A stretch of 64,000 nucleotides of DNA from Mycolicibacterium austroafricanum (GCF_902705885.1 NZ_CACSIP010000067.1:124001-188000); one strand, 5' to 3'. Numbered from the stretch's first letter, positions 8,653-17,144 are shown. The notes: generated by a model from the letters alone, not told the origin. A program made the numbers and translations.

Positions 8653-9738
8653 ATGAGCGTCAAACCGCTACGAGTGGCCGTTATCAGCACCGGGTGGATC
8701 AGCAGTGTTTCGATCCGCGCGATCGTGCGCCGACCGCATCTGGAACTGGTCGGTGTGTGGGTGCACAGCCCCGACAAGGTCGGCAGGGACGCGGGTGAGA
8801 TCGTCGGGCTGGGTCCGATCGGCGTGCTGACGACCGGTGACCTCGACGACATCATCGCGTTGAAGCCGGATTGTGTCCTCTACGGAGCCGCCAGCGCGGA
8901 GATGGACGCGGCGGCGGTGCGCGACTACGTGCGACTACTCAATGGCGGCCTCAACGTCGTGACGACGAACACGCCCGGAATGATGTTCCCCGACAGGTGG
9001 ATACCCGACCTCGCCGACCAGGTGCGTGCCGCCGCCGAGGCCGGCGGAGTCACCATCTACACCTCGGGCATCGAACCCGGTTTCGCCGGAGACCAGTTCG
9101 CGGTATTGCTGACGACACTGTCGAACACCATCCGGGCCATCCGTGCGCAGGAGATCTTCGACTACTCCGCGTACCCGAACCGCGATCTGATGGTGACCGC
9201 CATGGGGTTCGGCAAACCGCTCGACTTCACTCCGCTACTCGAACTCGAGGGAGCACAACAGTTCGCCTGGGGTCCACCCATCGGGCTGGTCGCCAAAGCC
9301 CTGGGTGTCGAACTCGACGGCGTCAGTGAGAAGTACGAGCGTGTCCTCACCCCCCGCGACCTCCACGTGGCGTGCGGCCTCATTCCGGCAGGCACGGTCG
9401 GCGCGGTACGCGCGGAGACCACCGGGGTCGTCGACGGGCAACCGTTCATCACCATCGAGCACATCAATCGAATGGCGCCCGATCTGGCACCCGAGTGGGC
9501 CACCGCACCCAATGGAACGTATCGACTCATCATCGAGGGCCAACCTCACATGCAGTGCGATCTCCGTCTGGGCACCGAGGACACGGCAGAGTCCGCCAAT
9601 GACAACGCGATGGAGGCCACCGCCATGCGCGTCGTCAACGCCATCCCGTACGTGGTCGACGCCGCACCGGGGATCGCGACCTCGCTGGACCTACCCATCA
9701 CCGCACCCCGAGGGGCCCTTGATTCGCTTACACGGTGA
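8653..9738 (+). CDS. 2,4-Diaminopentanoate dehydrogenase-like oxidoreductase (paralog 1)
   Basis: 361 residues. The N-terminal half is a dihydrodipicolinate-reductase-type Rossmann domain (RVAVISTGWISSVSIRAIVRRPHLELVGVWVHSPDKVGRDAG). The C-terminal half matches the family annotated as NAD(P)H-dependent amine dehydrogenase or 2,4-diaminopentanoate dehydrogenase. Conserved segments are EIFDYSAYPNRDLMVTAMGFGKP, AGTVGAVRAETTG and the late AMRVVNAIPYVVDAAPG. The start ATG 8653 has AGGAG at 8641-8645. Three more paralogs lie at 19718, 24126 and 26544, each next to SDR or P450 genes. The true substrate of these actinobacterial forms is not known. The 3' end overlaps the convergent SDR by 11 bp. Confidence 0.85.
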   Translation: MSVKPLRVAVISTGWISSVSIRAIVRRPHLELVGVWVHSPDKVGRDAGEIVGLGPIGVLTTGDLDDIIALKPDCVLYGAASAEMDAAAVRDYVRLLNGGLNVVTTNTPGMMFPDRWIPDLADQVRAAAEAGGVTIYTSGIEPGFAGDQFAVLLTTLSNTIRAIRAQEIFDYSAYPNRDLMVTAMGFGKPLDFTPLLELEGAQQFAWGPPIGLVAKALGVELDGVSEKYERVLTPRDLHVACGLIPAGTVGAVRAETTGVVDGQPFITIEHINRMAPDLAPEWATAPNGTYRLIIEGQPHMQCDLRLGTEDTAESANDNAMEATAMRVVNAIPYVVDAAPGIATSLDLPITAPRGALDSLTR

Positions 9739-10510
9739 ACATCGGTCCGCGCGGAGCACCGCGGACCTCGTTTCCCCCGTCGACAGCGAAGCTCTGCCCC
9801 GTCATCCAGCTCGATTCGGGACCTGCCAGGTAGCGGATGGCCGGCGCGATGTCGTCCGACACGCCCAACCGCCCGAGGGGCACGCGCTCGAGGAAGCTGC
9901 TCGTCAGTTCCTCGAGGTGGATGTAACCCTGCGTCGTCGCCGCCTCGGTCAGTCCCGGGCGCACGGCGTTGACGCGGATGCCCTTCGGGCCGAGTTCCGA
10001 CGCCGCGACCTTGATCAGCATCTCGAGGGCAGCCTTGCCGGCCGAATAGTGGCCGAGTCCCTCCATCGGGATCTTCGCCGATGTCGACGATACGAACACG
10101 ATGGACCCGCCGTTCGCCATCAGCGGCGCCCCGTAACGCAAGGCCAGAAAGTTCGACCGCAGGTTGCCCATCACATGGTCGGTGAAGGTCGCGAGATCCT
10201 GCTGGACCAGCGGCCCAGTGCCGCCGGTGGCCACCGTGCCCACGATGATGTCTAGCCGGCCTGCGACGTCGAACGCGGCCTGGGCCGCGTTCTTCACCGT
10301 GTCCTCGTCTTCCGGGTCCCCTTTGTGCAGATGGATCTCGGCAGCCGGCACGTGTTCCAGGATGCGGTCCCGCGTCGCATCCAGCCGCTTCGACGAGCGG
10401 CCGAGCAGAAACAACGTGGCACCGTCGGCCGCGAGCAGCCGGGCGCTGGCTTGGGCGATCCCCGCTGAGGCCCCGAGGATGAAAGCAGTCTGGCCGTCCA
10501 GAATCGTCAT
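9728..10510 (-). CDS. SDR family oxidoreductase
   Basis: 260 residues. The Rossmann motif is GASAGIAQAS, where the last glycine of the classical TGxxxGxG is replaced by Ala and the leading Thr by Leu-Gly. NAG is replaced by GTVATGG, an unusual form. Catalytic SSTSAKIPMEGLGHYSAGK keeps Ser, Tyr and Lys. The C-terminal FAVDGGNEVRG is standard. ATG 10510 is the only good start. The gene stands alone on the minus strand, convergent with the upstream dehydrogenase and divergent from the SDR at 10640. The loose cofactor motif suggests altered coenzyme preference, but the enzyme is probably active. Confidence 0.88.
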   Translation of the reverse strand: MTILDGQTAFILGASAGIAQASARLLAADGATLFLLGRSSKRLDATRDRILEHVPAAEIHLHKGDPEDEDTVKNAAQAAFDVAGRLDIIVGTVATGGTGPLVQQDLATFTDHVMGNLRSNFLALRYGAPLMANGGSIVFVSSTSAKIPMEGLGHYSAGKAALEMLIKVAASELGPKGIRVNAVRPGLTEAATTQGYIHLEELTSSFLERVPLGRLGVSDDIAPAIRYLAGPESSWMTGQSFAVDGGNEVRGAPRGPMFTV

Positions 10511-10570
10511 ACGTTGCCCCGCCTTCCGAGTAAGGCCGTTGCGCCTACGCGCAGCGACGCTACCAGCGTC

Positions 10571-10582
10571 CGATAACTATCG
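10571..10582. promoter_or_regulatory. 12-bp inverted repeat in a divergent promoter region
   Basis: CGATA and TATCG flank AC in the 129-bp gap between divergent SDR genes. It could be an operator half-turn dyad. It is short, so chance cannot be excluded. Confidence 0.25.
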
Positions 10583-10627
10583 TTCTTGTTTCCTGCAATA
10601 CCTGTTCTCGGACGACCGGCGCTGCTG

Positions 10628-10633
10628 TAGCGT
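10628..10633 (+). promoter_or_regulatory. -10 box (TAGCGT), predicted leaderless start
   Basis: TAGCGT fits TANNNT and is followed by exactly 6 nt before the GTG at 10640. The start codon would be at or next to +1. No Shine-Dalgarno sequence precedes the GTG. Confidence 0.5.
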
Positions 10634-10639
10634 GCCGGT

Positions 10640-11461
10640 GTGACTGACTTGACCGGGCGGGTCGCGCTCATCACCGGGGCCGCGCGCGGCCAAGGCCGTG
10701 CTCACGCCCAACGGCTGAGCGCTGACGGCGCCGATGTCATTCTCATCGATGTCGCGGGGCCTCTGCCGGATTGTGTGCCGTACGATTCCGCCACGCCCGA
10801 CGACTTGGAGGAGACCACCGAACTCGTGCGGGCGAATGGCCGGCGAGCCGTCGCGGCTGTCGTCGACACCCGCGACCACCAGGGCATGTGCGCTGCGGTG
10901 GACGACGCCGTGACCCAGCTCGGGCGGCTGGACGTGATCGTCGCGAATGCCGGAATCTGCGTACCCGCGCCGTGGGATCAAGTCGCCCCACGTGACTTCC
11001 AGGACGTCGTCGACATCAATCTGGTCGGCACCTGGAACACGGTGATGTCGGGGGCCAAGCACATTGTCGCGGGTGGCCGAGGCGGGTCGATCATCCTGAT
11101 CGGCTCCGCCGCCGGCATCACCATGGAACCGTTCATGATCGCCTACACAGCGAGCAAGCACGCCGTCGTCGGCCTGGCACGTGCTTTCGCCGCGGAACTC
11201 GGAAAGCACCGCATCCGGGTGAACAGCCTCCACCCGGGCTCGGTGGCGACACCGATGGGAACCGGCCGCATGCTCGACGCCATGGCGCAGGCCGCGGCCT
11301 CCAATCCTTCGCTGCGCAACGGGTTCGGCAAGCAGCTTCTGCCAGACGCTGTGACGATGCCTGAGGACGTTGCCAGCGCGGTCGCGTGGCTGGCCTCCGA
11401 CGAATCGCGGTACGTGACCGCGACGGCCATGTCGGTCGATGTGGGAGCGACACAGGGCTAA
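10640..11461 (+). CDS. Mycofactocin-coupled SDR family oxidoreductase
   Basis: 273 residues with the features of the mycofactocin-coupled SDR subfamily. These are GRVALITGAARGQGRAHAQRL, the insertion VPYDSATPDDLEETTELV after the second strand, VANAGIC, HIVAGGRGGSIILIGSAAG, and YTASKHAVVGLARAFAAELGKH followed by RVNSLHPGSVATPM. In this subfamily NAD is held without free exchange and mycofactocin is the proposed electron carrier. Catalytic Ser, Tyr and Lys are all present. The GTG start is supported by a TANNNT box 6 nt upstream (leaderless). The stop overlaps the convergent hydrolase by 4 bp. With the NDMA-type alcohol dehydrogenase at 31867 it ties this region to mycofactocin redox metabolism. 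Confidence 0.9.
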   Translation: MTDLTGRVALITGAARGQGRAHAQRLSADGADVILIDVAGPLPDCVPYDSATPDDLEETTELVRANGRRAVAAVVDTRDHQGMCAAVDDAVTQLGRLDVIVANAGICVPAPWDQVAPRDFQDVVDINLVGTWNTVMSGAKHIVAGGRGGSIILIGSAAGITMEPFMIAYTASKHAVVGLARAFAAELGKHRIRVNSLHPGSVATPMGTGRMLDAMAQAAASNPSLRNGFGKQLLPDAVTMPEDVASAVAWLASDESRYVTATAMSVDVGATQG

Positions 11462-12159
11462 CCGGCGCCGATTCGGGCGAGCGCTTCTGCCAGCTCGATG
11501 GGCCGGGAGAAGAACGGCGAATGCCCGCCGTCCATCTCGACGAGATCGGCGCCTATGCGTTCGACAGCATTGCGGCGCGCCCACTCCGCACCGACTGCTC
11601 GGTCGCCGCGCAGCAGGATGTAAGTCGACGGCGTCGACGGCCAGTCAGCGATCGGGCAGGTCTCGACGAACACCGTGAAGGACTGGTGGCGCATCTCCTG
11701 AAACGCTCGGCGCGCAACGTCTTCAGGGCAGTCATGGTAGAAGCCGGCGCGAACGGACTCCCACGTCAATCCGAAGGGCCCGGTGCCGTCGGTTTGCGGT
11801 TCGGGGAACGTGATCGCGTCGGGGTTGGCCGCCAGGTGTTCTGCGAACGATCGGCCAGGTACCGGAAGCAACCCGCCGACGAAGACCATCCGGCTCACCG
11901 GTCGCAGGGCGGCCAGCACCGGAACGCACAGACCCGCTATCGAGTGGCCGACCACCACCACGTCGTCGGCTGAATCGCCGGCCACATCGCCGATCGCGGC
12001 GCCCGCCACTCGAGCCCATTGCAGAGCGCCCGCCGAGTCGTCGTCCACCGGAAGGTCCGCTGCCACCGTGAGATGGCCGTGCCGCCGTAACTCGTCCTCG
12101 ACAGCTGACCAGCACGACGCTCTGTGCATCCCACCGTGCAGCAACGCGAATACCGTCAC
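11458..12159 (-). CDS. Alpha/beta hydrolase (EstC/hydroxynitrile-lyase-like)
   Basis: About 233 residues. The N-terminus TVFALLHGGMHRASCW, the nucleophile elbow VVVGHSIAG (Ser near residue 80), LLRGDRAV and the terminal GGHSPFFSRPIELAEAL place it in the small alpha/beta-hydrolase group that includes EstC-type esterases and hydroxynitrile lyases. The Ser/His pair of the triad is clear. The frame is open back to 12273, but GTG at 12159 forms a GTGA overlap with the preceding SDR stop, the same 4-bp coupling used through this operon. It is the last gene of the chain 15309-11458. Likely role: hydrolysing an ester or lactone, or cleaving a carbon-carbon bond in a pathway intermediate. Confidence 0.85.
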   Translation of the reverse strand: MTVFALLHGGMHRASCWSAVEDELRRHGHLTVAADLPVDDDSAGALQWARVAGAAIGDVAGDSADDVVVVGHSIAGLCVPVLAALRPVSRMVFVGGLLPVPGRSFAEHLAANPDAITFPEPQTDGTGPFGLTWESVRAGFYHDCPEDVARRAFQEMRHQSFTVFVETCPIADWPSTPSTYILLRGDRAVGAEWARRNAVERIGADLVEMDGGHSPFFSRPIELAEALARIGAG

Positions 12160-13061
12160 CGCTCTGACCGCAACGCACCGAAACGCGGCTGGCCCAACGC
12201 GATCCGGATCATGTGGTGCATCGCGATCGATGGCGTCACGCGCCCGACGATTCGGAACATCTTGGCGTCCCAACCCGCCCCCCGGTGAACGATCGGGCGG
12301 TGATCACGCTCGAGTGCCCTGCCCAGTGCACGTGCGAATTGTTCCGGCGGACTGGCGAAACCGACAGCGAGTCGACCGCGCCGCTCGATCTTCGGATGCT
12401 GCATTGCGTAAGAGCCGATCGGGTTGCGGTGCACAACGGCACCGTCGGCGGTGATATCGGTTCGGTAAGTTCCGGCCAGCAGAATCGTCACGCCGAGCCC
12501 GTACGGCGCCACCTCCCCAGCCAGCGCTTCTGCCCAGCGTTCTGCGGCCGCCTTACTCGCCGAGTACACGGATGCCAGTGGCATCCCCCGAACCGCCCCG
12601 GTGCTGGACACGATGACGATGCGCCCGTGCCCGGCGGCACGCATCGACGGCAACAGTGCGTTGGTGAGCGCGGCGGGGGCGAACAGGTTTGTGGTGAACA
12701 CCCGAGTCCATTCCTCGGCGGGTGTTTCCTCGGCGAAGCCAGCCACTGCTACACCGGCGTTGTGCACCAGCGCATCCGGTGCACCGCCGGCGTCCAGGAT
12801 CGCGTCCGCGGCGCTTTGCACCGCATCGGGGTCGAGGAGATCCAGAGCGATTCCTTGCAGACGCGGATCACCCTTCTTCGCACCCGTGGCTTCGCGCAGC
12901 AATTCAAGCCCGGCGGCCGCGGAGCGCATCGCGGCCAGGACCCGCCATCCCCGCCGATAGAGCTCGACCGCCGAGGCGAATCCCAGGCCCCGGGAGGCGC
13001 CGGTGATGACCGCCGTGCGATCGTCTCCCTGCCTCTGCGAGTGCCGGATCCGCGACGTCAT
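12156..13061 (-). CDS. SDR family oxidoreductase with long C-terminus
   Basis: 301 residues, longer than classical SDRs. TGASRGLGFASAVELYRRGW, HNAGVAVAG, VSSTGAVRGMPLASVYSASKAA and LLAGTYRTDI are clear. The layout (no VDGG terminus, extra ~50 residues ending PSIAMHHMIRIALG) resembles the retinol-dehydrogenase / 17-beta-HSD-like SDRs that act on hydrophobic alcohols. ATG 13061 overlaps the AveC-like gene's stop (ATGA), and its own stop overlaps the hydrolase start. Inferred role: oxidising or reducing a bulky lipophilic substrate delivered by the P450 of the same operon. Confidence 0.88.
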   Translation of the reverse strand: MTSRIRHSQRQGDDRTAVITGASRGLGFASAVELYRRGWRVLAAMRSAAAGLELLREATGAKKGDPRLQGIALDLLDPDAVQSAADAILDAGGAPDALVHNAGVAVAGFAEETPAEEWTRVFTTNLFAPAALTNALLPSMRAAGHGRIVIVSSTGAVRGMPLASVYSASKAAAERWAEALAGEVAPYGLGVTILLAGTYRTDITADGAVVHRNPIGSYAMQHPKIERRGRLAVGFASPPEQFARALGRALERDHRPIVHRGAGWDAKMFRIVGRVTPSIAMHHMIRIALGQPRFGALRSER

Positions 13062-14113
13062 CTGAAGAACGGCCCGGGCTTTCCCGCCTCCTCCACATGG
13101 CCGTACGGGTCGTATACCTTGACTGTCGGATAAGGGTTCTGGTCGTAGATGGGCCGAGACAGGCCGGCTTCGCGCAACCCCGCCAGCACCGCGAGCGGGA
13201 CGGCGAACGAGACGAGCCCCACCGTCATCGATACGAGCAGCTGACGCGTCAACGTCACCGGTGAATTGTTCTGCCGCGTGGGTAGCCGCCGCACGATGCG
13301 GTTGATGAGGACGAGTTCGTCGTCGTCGTCACGGACGCACATGACCGCGACCATCGCGAAGATGAAGGAGTCGTAGACCGCCATGATCAACGGGAAATGG
13401 ATGTGGCCCAGCTGCACAACCGGCCCCACGGCCTCGGTGTAGAAGAAGATCCCGGCTCGCATCCAGGTGGTCTGAATGAGGAAGTTGATCGGAAGTGCGA
13501 TGAGGAAGGCCCCGATGAACACCGAGACCAGACGGCGGCGGGCCAACCAGTCGACGCGTCGCATGACCGGATCGAGGAACCGGTCGTGCAGTTTCAGGAA
13601 GCCGAGCCCGTTCAGCAGATAGTAGGCGGCGTATCCGCCGAGGAATGAAAGCGCGGGCTCGAGATTGGGTGAAATGTTGACGTAGGGCCAGGAGAAGGGG
13701 AAGTGCAGCATGCGGGGGTCGAAGATCGCGAAGGTGGCCCAGTTGGCGAGCGGGTCCAGCGCTCCGGTGATCAAGCCGGCGAAAGCGATGATCACCGCCC
13801 AATGCACCTTGCCCTGGCGCCACGACAACCAGCCGAGGGTGGCGATCAGCCCGATCGCCAACGGGATCGAACTGAGGCCGACCGCGAGTGGCCAGTTGTC
13901 GAAACCCAGAAAGGGCGGATAGGGCTTGGGGCCCGGGTCCGGGTTCGATCTGATCGGATCGCCGTGCAGGCCGGTCTGGACTGTCGCGATCGTCACCACC
14001 GCGAATGCGAGATAGGCCGCCGCGAAAAGTGACCAGCCCACCCGCGCCGGCCACGGTGACCTCTGCGGCGACCCGGTCGACGACTCCGAGGGCACGTCAA
14101 CGGTGCCGGTCAT
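13058..14113 (-). CDS. AveC-like (spirocyclase family) membrane protein
   Basis: About 351 residues with roughly seven hydrophobic segments, the first at WSLFAAAYLAFAVVTIATV near residue 30. WPLAVGLSSIPLAIGLIATLGWL, WAVIIAFAGLITGALDPLANW and LSFLGGYAAYYLLNGLGFL follow, with further helices near residues 205, 240 and 300. The order and loops (PFSWPYVNISPNLEPALSFLGGYAAYY) match the AveC spirocyclase family, named from avermectin biosynthesis. Mycobacterial members have no known reaction. ATG 14113 overlaps the P450 stop by 4 bp (ATGA); the frame is open upstream, but that start would sit inside the P450 gene. Co-translation with a P450, an SDR and a hydrolase suggests one membrane-associated pathway. 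Confidence 0.75.
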   Translation of the reverse strand: MTGTVDVPSESSTGSPQRSPWPARVGWSLFAAAYLAFAVVTIATVQTGLHGDPIRSNPDPGPKPYPPFLGFDNWPLAVGLSSIPLAIGLIATLGWLSWRQGKVHWAVIIAFAGLITGALDPLANWATFAIFDPRMLHFPFSWPYVNISPNLEPALSFLGGYAAYYLLNGLGFLKLHDRFLDPVMRRVDWLARRRLVSVFIGAFLIALPINFLIQTTWMRAGIFFYTEAVGPVVQLGHIHFPLIMAVYDSFIFAMVAVMCVRDDDDELVLINRIVRRLPTRQNNSPVTLTRQLLVSMTVGLVSFAVPLAVLAGLREAGLSRPIYDQNPYPTVKVYDPYGHVEEAGKPGPFFR

Positions 14114-15309
14114 CTGACCCGTACCGGTAGGGTCGCCCAACCCCGGACGCTGGTGGTGTGCGCGTGGCGTGCGTTCTGATAGTCGACTTCCCAGTCGGGC
14201 CATCGGGTCAACACCTCCTCCAGGGCGACGCGGGCCTGCACCCGGGCCAGCGCCGCGCCCAGGCAGAAATGGATTCCGTGGCCGAAACTGAGGTGGGAAG
14301 CCTTGCGGCGGATGTCGAATCGGTCCGCGTCGGGGTACTGCCGTTCATCACGATTGGCAGATCCATTGATCAGCAACATCACCGACCCTTCGGGCACCGT
14401 CTGTCCGTAGAGCTCGACGTCACGCGCGACATACCGGGCCTGTACGGGAGAGGGCGCCTCGTAGCGCAGCACTTCTTCGACAGCATTCGGAATGAGACTG
14501 AAGTCGGCCGCCAGCGCCCGTCGCTGGTCGGGATGGTCCGAAAGCAGTTGGCCGGCGAAGCCCAGTAGCCGGGTGGTCGTCTCGTTTCCCGCTCCGACGA
14601 CGGTGCCCGCGTAGGTCAGCACCTCGGCGCGGGTGAGTCGCCTTCGCTGACCGTCGACCCCTTCGATTTCAGCGTTGACCAGATCCGTCATCAGGTCATC
14701 AGACGGGTGTTCGTAGCGCCAGTCGATGAACTCCTCGAGCATCGATCCGCTGCGCGAGAGCATGTCGGCTGCGACGTCCCCCGGTGCGCCACGGTCGAGG
14801 TTGAGCAGGTCGTCGGTGTTCTGGCGTATCGCAACCTGGCGGTCCTCCGGTATGCCGAGCAGATAGCCGATGGTTCGCATCGGCATCCAAGCACCCAGAT
14901 CTGCGATGAAATCGAACGAATCCGCCTCGGCCAGAGGCTCCAGAGCACGTCGGCAGAACTCGCGGGCCATCGGCTCGATGGCCGCCATCCGGCGCGGGGT
15001 GAAGACCCCGGACATCAGGCGGCGGTGCAGATCGTGGATCGGCGGGTCCTCGAAGAGGATCACGCCCGGCGGGACCTCGATGCCGTTGAGCAGTACCTCG
15101 ATGACCGTGCCCCGCCCCGAACGGAAATCCCGCCAATTGACCAGCTCGCGGGACACGTCGGCGTACCGGCTGAGCGCGTAGAAGCCGTATCGGTCATTGT
15201 GATAAAGCGGGGCGGAATCGCGCAACTGCTTCCACACCGGATAAGGATCATCGTCGATGCCGAAGTCGAACGGATCGTAGTACGGCTGCGCGTGCACTGT
15301 TCCGGCCAC
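14110..15309 (-). CDS. Cytochrome P450
   Basis: About 399 residues. The haem loop FGHGIHFCLGAALAR is near residue 340. The I-helix reads TVVGAGNETTTRLLG with the ET/T pair for oxygen activation, and the K-helix EEVLR is intact. GTG 15309 is preceded by GAAAGGGGA about 9 nt upstream and gives MAGTVHAQPYYDPFDFG; an in-frame TTG at 15330 lacks a ribosome site. It leads a chain of four genes joined by 4-bp overlaps (P450, AveC-like, SDR, hydrolase). It differs from the P450 at 3008 over most of its length, so the window's P450s are not recent duplicates. Confidence 0.94.
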   Translation of the reverse strand: MAGTVHAQPYYDPFDFGIDDDPYPVWKQLRDSAPLYHNDRYGFYALSRYADVSRELVNWRDFRSGRGTVIEVLLNGIEVPPGVILFEDPPIHDLHRRLMSGVFTPRRMAAIEPMAREFCRRALEPLAEADSFDFIADLGAWMPMRTIGYLLGIPEDRQVAIRQNTDDLLNLDRGAPGDVAADMLSRSGSMLEEFIDWRYEHPSDDLMTDLVNAEIEGVDGQRRRLTRAEVLTYAGTVVGAGNETTTRLLGFAGQLLSDHPDQRRALAADFSLIPNAVEEVLRYEAPSPVQARYVARDVELYGQTVPEGSVMLLINGSANRDERQYPDADRFDIRRKASHLSFGHGIHFCLGAALARVQARVALEEVLTRWPDWEVDYQNARHAHTTSVRGWATLPVRVR

Positions 15310-15346
15310 CTGTGGTGTCCCCTTTCTCAACCGAGGTCCACGCTTG

Positions 15347-16189
15347 TCACGTGCCCGCGTCCGCCGCTGCAGCGCTGCTACCTCTGATCACAGGCATGTT
15401 CGTCCACCGACCACGGTCGTCCCGATACCAACCGGCCGCGGCGAGGGCGCCACCGTCGGCGTGTACCACCGTTCCGGACACCCATGATGCGAGCGGGCTC
15501 GCCAAGAACAGGACGCAGCCCGCGATATCGTCGGGCGCGCCGAAGCGGCCCAACGGAATCCATCTCGGGATGTTGTGGCGCTGCGTCGGGTGGATCATCT
15601 GATCGAGCGGAACCTGCGCGGTGTCAGTGGTTTCGGGTGCGACCGCGTTGACCCGGATTCCGTCCGGGCCCAGTTCCAACGCCAGGCTCATCGTGAACCC
15701 GGTGACCGCCGCCTTGAACGCGCCGTACACGGCGAAACCCGGAATGCCCCGGAACCCTTCGATCGACGACACGGTGGTGATGCTGGCCCCCTGACCGCCC
15801 TCCCGCAGCAGCGGCAGCATCGCGCGGGTGACGAGGAAGACATGCTTGAGATTCACCCGGTACACATCGTCGATCTGCTCGTCGCTGAGCTTTTCGAACC
15901 TGGTGGGGCGTGTCACGAAGTGGCCGACGTTGTTGACCAGGATGTCCAGCTTGCCGAACCGGTGACCGACGGCTGCGGCCAGCGCGGCCACATCGGCGGG
16001 ATCCGTCGCATCACCCTGCACGACCAGCGAGTCCGGTCCGAGTTCATCGCGCAGAGCCGACGCCAGGTCGGCGTCGACCTCGAGTACGGCCGGCGCGGCT
16101 CCGAGTTCGGCGAAACGACGCACCGTCGACAACCCTATTCCGGCCCCGCCCCCGGTCACCAGTACGGTCTTGCCACTGAAGTCGATCAC
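15347..16189 (-). CDS. SDR family oxidoreductase
   Basis: 280 residues from GTG 16189. Motifs: VLVTGGGAGIGLS, an acidic residue at the end of strand 2 (LEVDAD, suggesting NAD preference), NNVGHFV, SSIEGFRGIPGFAVYGAFKAA (Ser, Tyr and Lys present), RVNAVAPETTDTAQVPLDQM. The 40-residue tail GGALAAAGWYRDDRGRWTNMPV recurs in SDRs of catabolic clusters. It lies just upstream of the P450 operon on the same strand (gap 37 bp) and may be its first gene. The promoter region upstream contains GAGAAC/ATTCTC half-sites. Substrate unknown. Confidence 0.9.
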   Translation of the reverse strand: MIDFSGKTVLVTGGGAGIGLSTVRRFAELGAAPAVLEVDADLASALRDELGPDSLVVQGDATDPADVAALAAAVGHRFGKLDILVNNVGHFVTRPTRFEKLSDEQIDDVYRVNLKHVFLVTRAMLPLLREGGQGASITTVSSIEGFRGIPGFAVYGAFKAAVTGFTMSLALELGPDGIRVNAVAPETTDTAQVPLDQMIHPTQRHNIPRWIPLGRFGAPDDIAGCVLFLASPLASWVSGTVVHADGGALAAAGWYRDDRGRWTNMPVIRGSSAAAADAGT

Positions 16190-16212
16190 GCACCGCCACT
16201 TTCCGCTGGTGT

Positions 16213-16228
16213 GAGAACATTGATTCTC
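16213..16228. promoter_or_regulatory. Imperfect dyad resembling the 6113-6132 palindrome
   Basis: GAGAAC at 16213-16218 and ATTCTC at 16223-16228 are separated by 4 bp. This is the same spacing as GAGAAC-N4-GTTCTC at 6115-6130, with one mismatch. A third half-site GAGAAT follows at 16235. The site lies between divergent genes starting at 16189 and 16312. It may bind the same regulator as the 6.1-kb palindrome; this is inference. Confidence 0.35.
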
Positions 16229-16311
16229 TCATGCGAGAATGGCTGTATCATAGCCCGACTAGATAATCCCCGGACGAAAACAGACCAGGAGGCTGACTGA
16301 TCAGCGCCGTC

Positions 16312-16941
16312 ATGTCTCGCACCTATGTCTTTGCCGTCGAGTTCCAGGTCCCGGAGTCCGACCGCGTAGGACCGGTCCTGGAACTCCATCAGGAAAGCCT
16401 CATCGACCTGGGTGCGCGCTATGCGTTCGTTTACGACTCCATTCCGGAGCCGGGCAAGGTCCTGGTCGTCATCGGTATACGGACAGAACAGCCACTACTG
16501 AATCTGCTGCGCTCGCCGTACTTCTTCGAATGGTTCGACGCCGTCGGCGTCAACGAACTGCCCGCGGTTTTTGCGGGTGAGAAGGTCGAGCGCTTCGACC
16601 TCGGCGATCCGCCGCGTCCCGGCAGCGATCTCGTCGTCGCCGCCGTGACACCGGTCGAGAACGTCGAGGAGTTCATGACTTGGGTACGCAAGTCGCTCGA
16701 CGACTTCGGTCGGGCCGGTATCCGCCGCACGCTGGTCTACCGTGCGTTCGACAATCCGCGTGAAGTGATGTTCCTCCAGCAGCTCGAGGACAAGGAGTCG
16801 GCGCTGCTGTGGGCAGAGCAGTCCGACGCCGCGTCGACATGGCTGGAGTCTGCGGGAATCGGCGCCTACCCTCCGGTTTTCATCGGCCGGCTGGTGACCG
16901 CGATGCGCTTTGCCGAGCCGAGCAAGCGGGGTCGTTGCTGA
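16312..16941 (+). CDS. Conserved protein with two ferredoxin-like repeats
   Basis: 209 residues, function not recognised. The two halves look like tandem copies of a small alpha/beta (dimeric alpha-beta-barrel or EthD-like) domain. Each half ends with a matching stretch: WFDAVGVNELPAVFAGEKVE near residue 78 and WLESAGIGAYPPVFIGRLVT near residue 182. No metal or nucleotide motif is visible. A GGAGG lies about 20 nt before ATG 16312, which is far, so a start a few codons earlier (non-ATG) is possible. The stop overlaps the [2Fe-2S] protein start (ATGA), and that gene overlaps the next SDR likewise, so all three are translated together. Confidence 0.75.
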   Translation: MSRTYVFAVEFQVPESDRVGPVLELHQESLIDLGARYAFVYDSIPEPGKVLVVIGIRTEQPLLNLLRSPYFFEWFDAVGVNELPAVFAGEKVERFDLGDPPRPGSDLVVAAVTPVENVEEFMTWVRKSLDDFGRAGIRRTLVYRAFDNPREVMFLQQLEDKESALLWAEQSDAASTWLESAGIGAYPPVFIGRLVTAMRFAEPSKRGRC

Positions 16942-17144
16942 TGTATGTATGCCTCTGTCTCGGGGTGACCAACGAAGCCGTCGCCGAGGCTGTGGCGGCA
17001 GGCGCCCGGACCACACGCCACGTCGCGCAAGCCTGCGGGGCAGGCTCGGAGTGCGGGCGCTGCCGCCGGACTGTTCGCTCCATCATCGACGCAATGCACC
17101 ACACCCCCAGGACCGCACGACCACGCAGAGAGAGCAGAGCATGA
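16941..17144 (+). CDS. BFD-like [2Fe-2S]-binding protein
   Basis: 67 residues. The N-terminal MYVCLCLGVTNEAVAEAV and CGAGSECGRCRRTV give the CxC...CxxC cysteine set of the bacterioferritin-associated ferredoxin ([2Fe-2S] BFD-like) fold. In the usual family this module docks on bacterioferritin or is fused to nitrite reductases and dehydrogenases. Here no bacterioferritin gene is nearby. The gene is wedged between a conserved protein and an SDR with 4-bp overlaps on both sides. That placement suggests it supplies electrons or a cluster to an enzyme of this region, possibly a P450, which is inference. The basic C-terminal tail (RPRRESRA) is not part of the cluster fold. Confidence 0.85.
   Translation: MYVCLCLGVTNEAVAEAVAAGARTTRHVAQACGAGSECGRCRRTVRSIIDAMHHTPRTARPRRESRA

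Noticed and set aside
7194..8855. 553-codon open frame on the minus strand
   Set aside because: Antisense to an acyl-CoA synthetase and an SDR with complete motifs; no family features of its own.
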